A stretch of DNA of 64,000 nucleotides from Galbibacter mesophilus. GTDB taxonomy: Bacteria > Bacteroidota > Bacteroidia > Flavobacteriales > Flavobacteriaceae. The stretch spans positions 558,001-622,000 of the forward strand of contig NZ_JAMQVC010000001.1 of NCBI RefSeq assembly GCF_023721415.1. Direction: 5' to 3'. Shown piece after piece: positions 1 through 8,074 of the stretch (position 1 is the stretch's first letter; the number at the start of each line of letters is the position of its first letter). The notes beneath the pieces are model-generated. The model searched no databases. It was given only the letters and a program-made list of their open reading frames with translations, and was not told where the DNA came from. A program made the position numbers and the translations under genes.

Positions 1-156
1 CCCTTGAGATAAACTTTCCAATTCAATACAGGGGTATTCAGACTCATCAATATCAGGATTATATTTATCAGACTTAATGGATATTACTTCTCCAACAGAA
101 TTTTTTTCCCAAGCCGTCTCATAACCTTGAAATCTCAAATTGGGTACATTTCCCAA
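1..156 (-). CDS. hsdS: Type I restriction specificity subunit HsdS, 5' part only (runs off the left edge)
   Basis: The minus strand is open from an in-frame stop near 166 down to base 1. It encodes 52 residues beginning (T/L)GNVPNLRFQGYETAWEKN and continuing VGEVISIKSDKYNP. This is the usual N-terminus of HsdS target-recognition subunits (VPxLRFxxF...W...LG/VGEV..I.SG). HsdS gives a type I restriction-modification enzyme its DNA target. No ATG lies between the upstream in-frame stop and the conserved start. The only candidate is TTG at 154-156, so this may be a silent cassette whose start is supplied by recombination. It points away from the adjacent recombinase and hsdR. The remainder lies outside the window. 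The family call is by pattern recognition. Confidence 0.75.
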   Translation of the reverse strand, partial: MGNVPNLRFQGYETAWEKNSVGEVISIKSDKYNPDIDESEYPCIELESLSQG

Positions 157-224
157 TCTTAATCCTTAATGTTATAAAACCTCTTTTATTTTCTTTGGGG
201 GTTTTAAATTTTAAAATTCATATA

Positions 225-1151
225 ATGACCAAACAAAAGACCATTTCAGAAATTACATCCTTATGGCAAGCAGACAAAAAGAAGTATGTAAAAAAATCAA
301 GTTTTTCGGCTTATGTATTACTGGTTGAGAACCACATACTTCCTTCTTTTGGCAACCATTATAATGTTAATGATTTAGAAGTACAGATTTTTGTTTTTGA
401 GAAATTAGAGCAAGGTCTTAGCCAGAAAACAATAAAAGATATTTTAATTGTACTAAAGATGATCCTTAAATTCGGAGCTAAGAATAAATGGTTGAAATAC
501 AAAGAGTTTGATATTCAATTTCCAACCGTAAGAGAACATCACACAGTTGAAATTTTGAGCCGCACCCATCAAAAAAAAATTATGCAGCACGTTCAACAAC
601 ATTTCACCTTTCGAAATTTAGGAGTTTATTTATGTTTAAGTACCGGTATGCGTATTGGTGAAGTATGTGCCCTAACCTGGGAAGATGTGGATACAGAAAA
701 TGGCATCATTAGCATCAATAAAACCATACAGCGCATTTACACTATTGAATCAGGTATTCGTAAAACAGAATTGATACTGGATACTCCAAAAACCAAAAAT
801 TCTATTAGGGAAGTACCTATGAACCGGGATTTATTACGTATGTTAAAACCTATAAAAAAAGTAATGAACCCTAATTTTTTCGTATTGACTAATGAAGTCA
901 AACCAACTGAACCAAGAACATACAGAAGCTATTACAAAAAGTTTATGCAGGAATTAGGAATGCCCGAACTTAAATTTCATGGTCTAAGACATAGCTTCGC
1001 TACCAGGTGTATTGAAAGTAAATGCGATTACAAAACCGTGAGTGTTTTATTAGGTCATTCTAACATCAGTACAACATTAAATTTATATGTTCACCCCAAC
1101 ATTGAACAAAAGAAAAAAGCTATTGATCAAATGTTTAGAGGACTGAGTTAA
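225..1151 (+). CDS. Tyrosine recombinase / site-specific integrase (possible hsdS invertase)
   Basis: This 308-residue protein starts at ATG 225; a TTG at 195 would extend it, but ATG in an A-rich context is preferred. Residues about 1-100 form a SAM-like core-binding domain. The catalytic domain shows the full tyrosine recombinase set: R143 in STGMRIGE, H252-x-x-R255 in HGLRHSFA, H278 in LLGHSNIS and the nucleophile Y288 in TLNLYVHP. Such enzymes cut and rejoin DNA through a 3'-phosphotyrosine. Divergent next to a start-less hsdS and upstream of hsdR, it is best explained as the invertase of a type I restriction shufflon, as known in Bacteroidota. An ordinary island integrase is the alternative. 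The active site looks intact. Confidence 0.9.
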   Translation: MTKQKTISEITSLWQADKKKYVKKSSFSAYVLLVENHILPSFGNHYNVNDLEVQIFVFEKLEQGLSQKTIKDILIVLKMILKFGAKNKWLKYKEFDIQFPTVREHHTVEILSRTHQKKIMQHVQQHFTFRNLGVYLCLSTGMRIGEVCALTWEDVDTENGIISINKTIQRIYTIESGIRKTELILDTPKTKNSIREVPMNRDLLRMLKPIKKVMNPNFFVLTNEVKPTEPRTYRSYYKKFMQELGMPELKFHGLRHSFATRCIESKCDYKTVSVLLGHSNISTTLNLYVHPNIEQKKKAIDQMFRGLS

Positions 1152-1158
1152 ACACCTG

Positions 1159-1198
1159 ACATGCAGTTTCTTATTTCTTGAGCATTGCATGTTTTTTT
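1159..1198 (+). terminator. Weak terminator after the recombinase gene
   Basis: ACATGCA at 1159-1165 pairs with TGCATGT at 1186-1192 across a 20-nt loop and is followed by a run of seven T. The loop is long for an intrinsic terminator, so efficiency is doubtful. Confidence 0.4.
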
Positions 1199-1216
1199 GT
1201 AATACAATGTATTACA
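1198..1216. promoter_or_regulatory. Perfect inverted repeat upstream of the abi promoter (candidate operator)
   Basis: TGTAATAC, a 3-nt spacer and GTATTACA form a perfect 8-bp dyad at 1198-1216. It ends 15 bases before the -7 box at 1232, so it overlaps the expected -33 region. A dimeric repressor bound there would block the promoter of the abi-hsdR transcript. No DNA-binding regulator gene lies beside it in the window. Confidence 0.55.
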
Positions 1217-1231
1217 TTAAAATAATTGTTT

Positions 1232-1239
1232 TATATTTG
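1232..1239 (+). promoter_or_regulatory. Bacteroidota -7 promoter box for abi-hsdR
   Basis: TATATTTG followed by C matches the TAnnTTTG consensus of the primary sigma factor in Bacteroidota. Transcription would begin near 1243-1244, giving a leader of about 100 nt before the abi ATG at 1344. Confidence 0.65.
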
Positions 1240-1243
1240 CACT

Positions 1244-1306
1244 AACAGTACACACCACGCTACCCATAAGAACAGCGTCCCAGGGTGTGTCTTTTGCTTT
1301 AAAGAC
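1244..1306 (+). ncRNA. Structured leader RNA upstream of the Abi_2 gene (candidate abi-associated ncRNA)
   Basis: Stem 1 pairs ACACACC (1250-1256) with GGTGTGT (1284-1290). Stem 2 stacks on it, ACGCT (1257-1261) with AGCGT (1274-1278), leaving a 12-nt loop and a 3' bulge CCCAG. ACCC in the loop (1262-1265) could pair with GGGT at 1283-1286, a possible pseudoknot or switch. A second hairpin pairs GTCTTT (1289-1294) with AAAGAC (1301-1306). The RNA sits between a good promoter and the abi gene. Structured RNAs upstream of AbiD/AbiF-type genes are known from memory, and some are thought to act as antitoxins. The identity of this one with that motif is inferred, not tested. Confidence 0.5.
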
Positions 1307-1343
1307 CTTTGTAATTTGCTTTATTTTTCTAAATTAGTGGCTT

Positions 1344-2258
1344 ATGTTTAGTAAAAAACCACTTACTATAGATGAGCAAATAAACCAACTTCAAAAAAGA
1401 GGGTTGCATATTCCCAATAAATCATTTGCCTCTAAATATTTGTCCAATATCAGTTATTATCGTCTAGGAGAATACTGGTATGTAATGCAAAAGGATAAAG
1501 TGACCCATATCTTTAAGCCTAATAGCAGGTTTGAAAATGTAATAGCTCTTTATAACTTCGATGCAGAGCTAAGACTCTTGTTATTTGATATCATAGAGAA
1601 GATTGAAATTAGCCTAAGGACAAAATTAATCTATCACTTATCACACGAATTAGATCCATGGTGGTTTCAAAATTTTGATCTATTTGCAGATGGCATGGCT
1701 TTGGTTAAAACTTTAGCCAATCTGGAACAAGAACTTTCCAGATCTAAAGATGTTACCATAAAAAATCATTTTAAAAACCATAAGGATGATAAACGGTTTC
1801 CTCCAGCTTGGAAGTCATTAGAACAAACTAGCTTTGGGGCTTTATCAAAATTGTATGGCAATCTAAAACCAACGGTAAAGTCAAAAGACATTATTGCTAT
1901 AGAATTTGGAGCAGTAAACCATACTTATTTACCTAGTTGGCTACAGTCTATTGCACAAATCCGTAACTATTGTGCCCATCATTCCAGATTATGGAACAGA
2001 AATCTACCCGGAACAGTAAAACTTTTATCTAATCCGCCAAACCCCTGGATTAAAGAGATTGAAAATGTACCCAAGCAACATGAGTTTATTCATTTGTATG
2101 TTCACATGTGTTTAATGAAGTATCTATTAAATACAATACATCCCAGAAACACCTTTACCAATAGACTTAAAGAATTGTTCAAACGATATCCCAATGTAGA
2201 CCAAAACGCATTGGGAATGAAACCTAATTGGCACCAAGAGCCTTTATGGCAACAATAA
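1344..2258 (+). CDS. Abi_2 (AbiD/AbiF) family abortive-infection protein with HEPN RNase motif
   Basis: This 304-residue protein carries the Abi_2 signature: an N-terminal stretch LTIDEQINQLQKRGL with YLSNISYYRLGEYW (about 6-45), then the helical core FDAELRLLLFDIIEKIEISLRTKL (72-95). The HEPN ribonuclease motif R-x4-H is present as R207-NYCA-H212. Proteins of this family cause abortive infection or act as RNA-cleaving toxins against phage. The gene follows a foldable leader RNA and ends 6 nt before hsdR, so both are probably co-transcribed. Family length is normal and no key residue is missing. The target RNA and the trigger cannot be read from sequence. Confidence 0.88.
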   Translation: MFSKKPLTIDEQINQLQKRGLHIPNKSFASKYLSNISYYRLGEYWYVMQKDKVTHIFKPNSRFENVIALYNFDAELRLLLFDIIEKIEISLRTKLIYHLSHELDPWWFQNFDLFADGMALVKTLANLEQELSRSKDVTIKNHFKNHKDDKRFPPAWKSLEQTSFGALSKLYGNLKPTVKSKDIIAIEFGAVNHTYLPSWLQSIAQIRNYCAHHSRLWNRNLPGTVKLLSNPPNPWIKEIENVPKQHEFIHLYVHMCLMKYLLNTIHPRNTFTNRLKELFKRYPNVDQNALGMKPNWHQEPLWQQ

Positions 2259-2264
2259 TACACT

Positions 2265-5117
2265 ATGAGTACACAACCAGAACTAGTTTTAGAAAACCAA
2301 TTAATAGAGCAGCTTTCAAATATAGGATATACCAAAGTTAACATTCCTGATGAGACAGCTTTATTAACCAATCTGAAGGCACAGTTAGAAAAGCACAACA
2401 ATATAACCTTTACAGAAAAAGAGTTTGAACGTGTACTCAATATACTAAGCAAAGGTTCGGTTTTTGAAAAAGCCAAAACACTACGGGAAAAACAACATAT
2501 TGTAAGGGATAATGGGGACAATTTATATTTTGAGTTCTTAAATACCGAGCATTGGTGCCAAAACCAGTATCAGGTTACCCGTCAAGTTACCATCGATGGT
2601 TCATACAAAAACCGTTATGACGTAACCTTATTAATAAATGGATTGCCATTGGTCCAAATAGAATTGAAACGCAGAGGTTTAGAAATGAAAGAAGCCTTTA
2701 ACCAAATAAACCGCTATCAGCGACATTCTTTTGGTGCTAAATCTGCTTTATTTCAATACGTACAGATATTTATAATTAGTAACGGGGTTAATACCAAATA
2801 CTACGCTAACAATAGGCATCAGTCCTTTAAACAAACTTTCTATTGGACCAATAAAGAAAACAAGCGTTTAACCAATATTCTTAATGGATTTACAAGTGAA
2901 TTTTTAGAGCCATGTCATATCTCTAAAATGATATGTAAATACATTGTGTTAAATGAAACCCATAAAGTTTTGATGGTGCTTAGACCGTATCAGTTTTATG
3001 CAGTTGAAGCATTGATTGATAGAGTAAAAAACTCTACTAAAAACGGCTATATATGGCATACTACAGGTTCTGGTAAAACGCTTACATCTTTTAAAGCAAG
3101 TCAAATAATTATGAAAATGCCACAAGTTAAAAAAGTGGTATTTGTTGTAGATAGAAAAGATTTAGATTTCCAAACTACCAAAGAATTTAATAGTTTTTCT
3201 AAAGGCAGTATTGATGGTACAGATAACACAAGGGCATTAGTAAAGCAGTTCAGCGATGATACCAGAATAATTGTAACCACCATTCAAAAACTAAATACAG
3301 CCATTAGCAGAAAGAGTTACTTGGCAAAAATGGAACAACTTAAAGACGAACGTATTGTTTTTATTTTTGATGAGTGTCACCGTAGTCAATTTGGAGAAAC
3401 CCATAACCGCATTAAATCGTTTTTTAACAACCATCAAATGTTTGGTTTTACAGGCACGCCAATTTTTGCAGATAATGCCGTTAAAAATGAATTAGGAAAA
3501 CGCACTACCAAAGAATTGTTTGGCGAATGTTTACACAAATATGTGATTACAGATGCTATAAAGGACGAAAATGTACTAAAGTTTTCTGTAGAGTACGTAG
3601 GCAGATATAAGCAAAAAGAATCTGCTACTGAAATAGATATTGAAGTACAGGACATTGACCGCAAGGAGTTGATGGAGTCTCCCAAGCGATTGGAAAAAAT
3701 TGCTGATTATATCATTGCTAATCATAGTCGAAAAACACATAGTAAAGAATTTACAGCTATGTTTTGCGTAGGGAGTACTGATATGTTAATAGATTATTAT
3801 GATATATTTCAACGTAAAAAAAACGAAGGTAAACACAACCTAAAAATAGCAACCATATTTAGCTATGTGGCAAATGAAGATGATGCCGATGCAAATGGCT
3901 ATATTCCGGAAGAAGTGTCTATAGTAGAAGAAGCTGCTGTTCTTTATGGTATGAATGGTCATAAAAGGGATAAGTTGGAGAGTTATATAGGTCATTACAA
4001 TCAAATGTTTGGTTCTAACTTTTCTACAAGAGATAGTCAATCATTCTACAACTATTATAACGATATCTCCAAAAAAGTAAAGGAACGAGAGATAGATGTA
4101 TTGTTGGTTGTAAATATGTTTTTAACAGGGTTTGATAGTCCTACTTTGAACACTTTATATGTAGATAAAAATTTAAAGTATCATGGATTAATACAAGCTT
4201 ATTCACGCACCAATAGAATAATCAACGAACAAAAGTCACAAGGTAATATCGTTGTGTTCCGTAATCTCAAAAAAGCAACAGATGATGCTATAACACTTTT
4301 TAGCAATAAGCAAGCCATAGAGGTCATTATAATGCAACCTTACGAAGATTATGTTGAAAAATTTGATCAAGCCTATAGCAAGTTGCTCGGAATAACACCA
4401 ACGGTTGATAATGTTAATGAATTAGTAAGTGAAGAAGATGAACTCGAGTTCATCAAAGCCTTCAGGGAACTGATGCGGCTAAAAAATACCATAACAACCT
4501 TTGCCAATTTTGATTGGGAAGATTTAGCAATGGACGAACAGTTGTTCAATGATTTTAGAAGCAAGTATTTGGACCTCTGGCAAAAAACAAAACATGATAC
4601 AACGAAAGAAAAGGTGTCTATTCTTGATGATGTAGATTTTGAATTGGAATTGATTCATAGAGACGAAATAAATGTTACCTATATTCTTAAACTATTAGCT
4701 TCTTTAAAAGATGCAAAGCAGTCAGAACAGGAAGCTAAGAAAAAAGAAATTGTAGATATACTCTCTGGTGAAGCCAACTTAAGAAGCAAACGAGAATTAA
4801 TAGAAAAGTTCATTCAAGACAGTTTACCTCTTATAGAAGATTCGGATAACATTCCGCAAGAGTTTGAGAAGTTTTGGACGAAAGAACAAAAAAGAGCATT
4901 CGATAAATTTGTAAAAGAAGAAAATCTTTCATCCGATAAAACACAAAAACTTATTGAAGATTATCTATATGCTGAACGTACACCACTACGGGATGAATTA
5001 TTAGATTTAATTGATGGAGAAAAACCATCGGTATTAAAGCGTAAATCTATTGGTGATAGAATCTTACAAAGAGTAGTCCATTTTGTTGATACCTTTATTA
5101 ATGGGATGGATACTTAA
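2265..5117 (+). CDS. hsdR: Type I restriction endonuclease subunit R
   Basis: HsdR cleaves and translocates unmodified DNA in complex with HsdM and HsdS. The 950-residue protein has the N-terminal PD-(D/E)xK nuclease: D119 in NRYDVTLLIN and E133-L-K135 in QIELKRRG. The SF2 helicase motor follows, with TTGSGKT (266-272), DECH (369-372) and TGTP (396-399), plus later motifs NMFLTGFDSP and QAYSRTNRI. The C-terminal helical domain, about 700-950, should bind HsdM. All motifs look intact and length is normal. It follows abi by 6 nt. hsdM is not in the window and is expected to the left of the hsdS fragment. Confidence 0.97.
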   Translation: MSTQPELVLENQLIEQLSNIGYTKVNIPDETALLTNLKAQLEKHNNITFTEKEFERVLNILSKGSVFEKAKTLREKQHIVRDNGDNLYFEFLNTEHWCQNQYQVTRQVTIDGSYKNRYDVTLLINGLPLVQIELKRRGLEMKEAFNQINRYQRHSFGAKSALFQYVQIFIISNGVNTKYYANNRHQSFKQTFYWTNKENKRLTNILNGFTSEFLEPCHISKMICKYIVLNETHKVLMVLRPYQFYAVEALIDRVKNSTKNGYIWHTTGSGKTLTSFKASQIIMKMPQVKKVVFVVDRKDLDFQTTKEFNSFSKGSIDGTDNTRALVKQFSDDTRIIVTTIQKLNTAISRKSYLAKMEQLKDERIVFIFDECHRSQFGETHNRIKSFFNNHQMFGFTGTPIFADNAVKNELGKRTTKELFGECLHKYVITDAIKDENVLKFSVEYVGRYKQKESATEIDIEVQDIDRKELMESPKRLEKIADYIIANHSRKTHSKEFTAMFCVGSTDMLIDYYDIFQRKKNEGKHNLKIATIFSYVANEDDADANGYIPEEVSIVEEAAVLYGMNGHKRDKLESYIGHYNQMFGSNFSTRDSQSFYNYYNDISKKVKEREIDVLLVVNMFLTGFDSPTLNTLYVDKNLKYHGLIQAYSRTNRIINEQKSQGNIVVFRNLKKATDDAITLFSNKQAIEVIIMQPYEDYVEKFDQAYSKLLGITPTVDNVNELVSEEDELEFIKAFRELMRLKNTITTFANFDWEDLAMDEQLFNDFRSKYLDLWQKTKHDTTKEKVSILDDVDFELELIHRDEINVTYILKLLASLKDAKQSEQEAKKKEIVDILSGEANLRSKRELIEKFIQDSLPLIEDSDNIPQEFEKFWTKEQKRAFDKFVKEENLSSDKTQKLIEDYLYAERTPLRDELLDLIDGEKPSVLKRKSIGDRILQRVVHFVDTFINGMDT

Positions 5118-5149
5118 AAAGCAAACGGCTAATTAAAGAAATTAAACGA

Positions 5150-6079
5150 ATGACCATACCAAAGCACGACGAGATAAGAGTTCCGGCAATGAATCTATTA
5201 AAAATAAATGGGACAATGAAATTACGTGATTTTATTGAACCTTTGGCTGAGTATTTCAATCTTTCAGACATTGAAATTAATGAAATGTATCCTTCAGGTA
5301 ATGGACATGTTTTTTATGATCGGATTTCTTGGGCATTGAGTTACTTAAATATGGCCGGCCTCTTAGACAAACCAAAAAGAGGTATCTATAAAATTAACGA
5401 AAAGGGTATTAGCTTACTTGACACTCCTGAAAAAGTGGATAAGTATATTGAGCAGCAATTAGAAAAAAGAGAGCCTGCACGACAAAAGAAAAAAACAACT
5501 CAAGAACAATTGGCCCTCGAAGATTCATCTTCAGAGCTTACCCCACAAGAAAAATTATATTCTTCTTTTTCAAACATTAGAAAATCTATTTACACTGAGA
5601 TATTAAATACCATTTTAACCAAAACCCCAGTCTCATTTGAAAAATTAGTGGTTTTACTACTTCAAAAAATGGGTTATGGTGGAGAAATTGAAAATTCAGG
5701 TCTTGTTACTAAAGTATCAAATGACGGAGGCATTGATGGCATCATAAAAGAAGATGTTCTTGGACTTGGTAGAATTCATATCCAAGCTAAGAGATATAGA
5801 ATAGATAATCCAATTGGGCGGGAAGAAATTCAAAAATTTGTTGGAGCATTAGCAGTAGCACAGTCGAACAAGGGTGTTTTTATCACAACATCCTATTATT
5901 CCAAAGGAGCAATTGAATATGCCAATAACTTGAATGGTTCAACAACTTTGGTTTTGATAGACGGAAAACAATTGGCTGAATACATCTATGATTATGGACT
6001 TGGAATGCAGGTAGAGCAAACTATAGAAATAAAAAAATTAGATGCTGATTTTTGGGACTCAATGAAGGATGATGAGTAA
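5150..6079 (+). CDS. mrr: Mrr-type restriction endonuclease
   Basis: This 309-residue protein has an N-terminal Mrr_N winged-helix domain (about 1-90, IPKHDEIRVPAMNLL...MAGLLDKPKRGIYKINEKG), a charged linker (about 100-135) and a C-terminal nuclease domain. The nuclease shows the Mrr PD-(D/E)xK variant: E164 in FEKLVVLLLQKMGY, D196 in NDGGIDGII, and Q212-A-K214 in IHIQAKRY. Mrr enzymes cut modified DNA. It lies 32 nt after hsdR on the same strand and so belongs to the same defence island, perhaps the same transcript. The active site appears complete. Its substrate, likely methylated foreign DNA, is inferred from the family. Confidence 0.93.
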   Translation: MTIPKHDEIRVPAMNLLKINGTMKLRDFIEPLAEYFNLSDIEINEMYPSGNGHVFYDRISWALSYLNMAGLLDKPKRGIYKINEKGISLLDTPEKVDKYIEQQLEKREPARQKKKTTQEQLALEDSSSELTPQEKLYSSFSNIRKSIYTEILNTILTKTPVSFEKLVVLLLQKMGYGGEIENSGLVTKVSNDGGIDGIIKEDVLGLGRIHIQAKRYRIDNPIGREEIQKFVGALAVAQSNKGVFITTSYYSKGAIEYANNLNGSTTLVLIDGKQLAEYIYDYGLGMQVEQTIEIKKLDADFWDSMKDDE

Positions 6080-6152
6080 AATTAAATTCTTGTTTCTCCA
6101 CACCTTAAAGCTTTTGTCTTGAAAAGATTATTTTTACATCAAATACCTAATA

Positions 6153-7502
6153 ATGTCTGAAACAAACCGAATAGAGTATAAAGAAAAATTGACCAAAGAC
6201 TTGGATTTGGAAAAAGAAGTGATTGCTTTCCTCAATTATTTGGAAGGTGGGTTAATTTACTTAGGCATTGACAAACATGGGAAAGTACTTGGTATAAATG
6301 ATGTTGACGGTGATATGCTTAAAATTAAAGACCGTATTAAGAACAATATTTCCCCTTCAGCAATGGGTTTGTTTGATGTGGTGGCTGAAGAACGTGATGG
6401 TAAGGAAATTATCAAGATTATTGTTGCTGGCGGCAGTGAGAAGCCTTATTTTAAAAAGAAATATGGGATGACTGAAAAAGGTTGTTTTATCAGGGTTGGT
6501 ACAGCGGCCGAACCCATGCCACAAGCTATGATTGATAAACTTTTCGCCAGCCGTACCCGTAATTCAATAGGAAAAATAAAATCGCATCGTCAAGACTTGA
6601 GTTTTGAGCAGCTACATATCTATTATCAAGAAAATGGCAAGCCTCTTAACAAACAGTTTAAAAAAAATTTAGAGCTTCTTACCGAAGACGGATTTTTAAA
6701 TTATGCAGCCTACCTTTTGGCAGACGTAAACAACGTATCTATTAAAGTTGCTAAATATAAAGGTCTAGATAGAGTAGACCTTCTTGAAAATAATGAATAT
6801 GGATATTCTTCGCTCATTAAAGCCACAAAAAGCGTACTGGATAAAATCACTATAGAAAACACAACTTTTGCAACCATTACCTCAAAAGAGCGTATTGAGC
6901 GAAAATTATGGAATCCTGTAGCCTTAAGGGAAGCTATATACAATGCAATAGTGCATAATGATTATACACGTGAAGTTCCACCTAAGTTTGAAATATTTGA
7001 TGACAGGATTGAAATAACGTCTGCAGGTTCCTTACCAGACGGACTTAGTAAAGAAGATTTTTTTGAAGGCGTTTCTATGCCAAGGAATAAGGAGCTAATG
7101 CGTATATACAGGGATTTGGATTTAGTAGAGCAACTGGGTTCTGGCGTTCCACGGATTTTAAAGAGCTACGGGAAAGAATGTTTCCGATTTATGGATAACT
7201 TTACCAGAATGACTTTTCCGTCTTCTGAACAAGTCACCGAACAAGTCACCGAACAAGTCACCGAACAAGTCACCGAACAAGTCACCGAACAAGTTTCAAA
7301 ATTAATTTCTGTGATGGATAGTGATGATACTACAACGGCAGAATTAATGGCAAAGTTAGAAATGAGACATCGCCCAACATTTTTATATAATTATTTACAG
7401 CCGGCACTTGATACAAAATTAATTGAAATGACAATTCCCGACAAACCAAAAAGCAGTAAACAAAAATACAGGTTAACGGAAAAGGGGAAGCAGATTAAAT
7501 AA
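6153..7502 (+). CDS. AlbA_2 (Schlafen-like) / HATPase_c_4 ATP-binding protein
   Basis: This 449-residue protein begins with an AlbA_2 DNA/RNA-binding domain (about 4-110: ETNRIEYKEK...EVIAFLNYLEGGLIYLGIDKHGKVLGI), of the kind often annotated as a RecG-like regulator. A HATPase_c_4-type ATP-binding domain follows (about 240-350: NPVALREAIYNAIVHNDY, FEIFDDRIEITSAGSLP, LVEQLGSGVPRILKSY). The C-terminus is a winged helix (about 380-449). Between them is a low-complexity linker of EQVT repeats from a 12-bp tandem array. Such proteins are common in defence islands and near restriction genes, with unclear function. It begins 73 nt after mrr. Regulatory versus effector role is undecided. Confidence 0.85.
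   Translation: MSETNRIEYKEKLTKDLDLEKEVIAFLNYLEGGLIYLGIDKHGKVLGINDVDGDMLKIKDRIKNNISPSAMGLFDVVAEERDGKEIIKIIVAGGSEKPYFKKKYGMTEKGCFIRVGTAAEPMPQAMIDKLFASRTRNSIGKIKSHRQDLSFEQLHIYYQENGKPLNKQFKKNLELLTEDGFLNYAAYLLADVNNVSIKVAKYKGLDRVDLLENNEYGYSSLIKATKSVLDKITIENTTFATITSKERIERKLWNPVALREAIYNAIVHNDYTREVPPKFEIFDDRIEITSAGSLPDGLSKEDFFEGVSMPRNKELMRIYRDLDLVEQLGSGVPRILKSYGKECFRFMDNFTRMTFPSSEQVTEQVTEQVTEQVTEQVTEQVSKLISVMDSDDTTTAELMAKLEMRHRPTFLYNYLQPALDTKLIEMTIPDKPKSSKQKYRLTEKGKQIK
7227..7294 (+). repeat. 12-bp tandem repeat inside the AlbA_2 gene
   Basis: GAACAAGTCACC occurs five times in perfect tandem (7227-7286) followed by a partial copy, GAACAAGT. It encodes (EQVT)n in the linker before the C-terminal winged helix. 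A 12-bp unit keeps the reading frame, so copy changes would alter only linker length. Confidence 0.97.
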
Positions 7503-7556
7503 AATGAATCCATAAAATCCCATCCTTTTTGATAGACAAACATTTAAGTCAATAGG

Positions 7557-8072
7557 ATGATTTCGACCGAAAATGCCGGGTATGGCTTTGACAAAATCGA
7601 AACCAACTGGGGTCAATACAACAATACAGCACCCGAGTATGATATTAGTTTTGATGGAACGATCTTAAAACTTTATACCCAAAAAGACAAAGCCGAAACT
7701 AAAACTTCGGGAAAACTTCGGGGAGACTTCGGAGAAACTTTGGAGAAACTTCAGGAAACACTTAAAAGCGACACCGTTGATAAGGATCTGATATTGAATA
7801 TTTTAAATTCAGATGCTGAAAAATATATAAATGCATTAACTTCAGATTTTCCAAAAACTTCGGAGAAACTTTTAAAGGGTAGCAGCTTTAACACAGTGAT
7901 ATTATTAATGCTTATGGACGCTGATATCACCATAACAGCAGAAAGAGCAAGTAATATACTTGGGGTCTCTTCAAGAACCATAGAAACGTATATTGCTAAA
8001 TTAAAAGAATCACAAATAATAGAGCGACAAGGATCTGATAAAGAAGGAACTTGGTGTATTACAAAAGAATAA
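7557..8072 (+). pseudogene. Truncated AlbA_2/HATPase-type protein, C-terminal part
   Basis: The 171 residues begin with NAGYGFDKIETNWGQYNNTAPEYDISFDGTIL, which in full-length AlbA_2/HATPase_c_4 proteins is the end of the ATP-binding region. A repetitive linker (about residues 48-70) and a C-terminal helix-turn-helix (about 118-171, TAERASNILGVSSRTIETYIAKLKESQIIERQG) follow. The AlbA_2 domain and most of the ATPase are missing, so this is probably the remnant of a second family member beside the intact one at 6153-7502. ATG 7557 can still be translated, giving a possible free-standing HTH protein. It follows the intact gene by 54 nt. The family assignment is from memory of the motif. Confidence 0.6.
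7704..7758 (+). repeat. 11-bp tandem repeat in the linker of the truncated gene
   Basis: Five adjoining 11-bp units of consensus ACTTCGGAGAA cover 7704-7758 (units start at 7704, 7715, 7726, 7737 and 7748). One more perfect copy is at 7857-7867. Because 11 is not a multiple of three, gain or loss of one unit shifts the frame. Confidence 0.9.
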
Positions 8073-8074
8073 TA

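Noticed and set aside
195-224. TTG start extending the recombinase by ten residues
   Set aside because: ATG 225 has an A-rich context, and the extension has no conserved feature.
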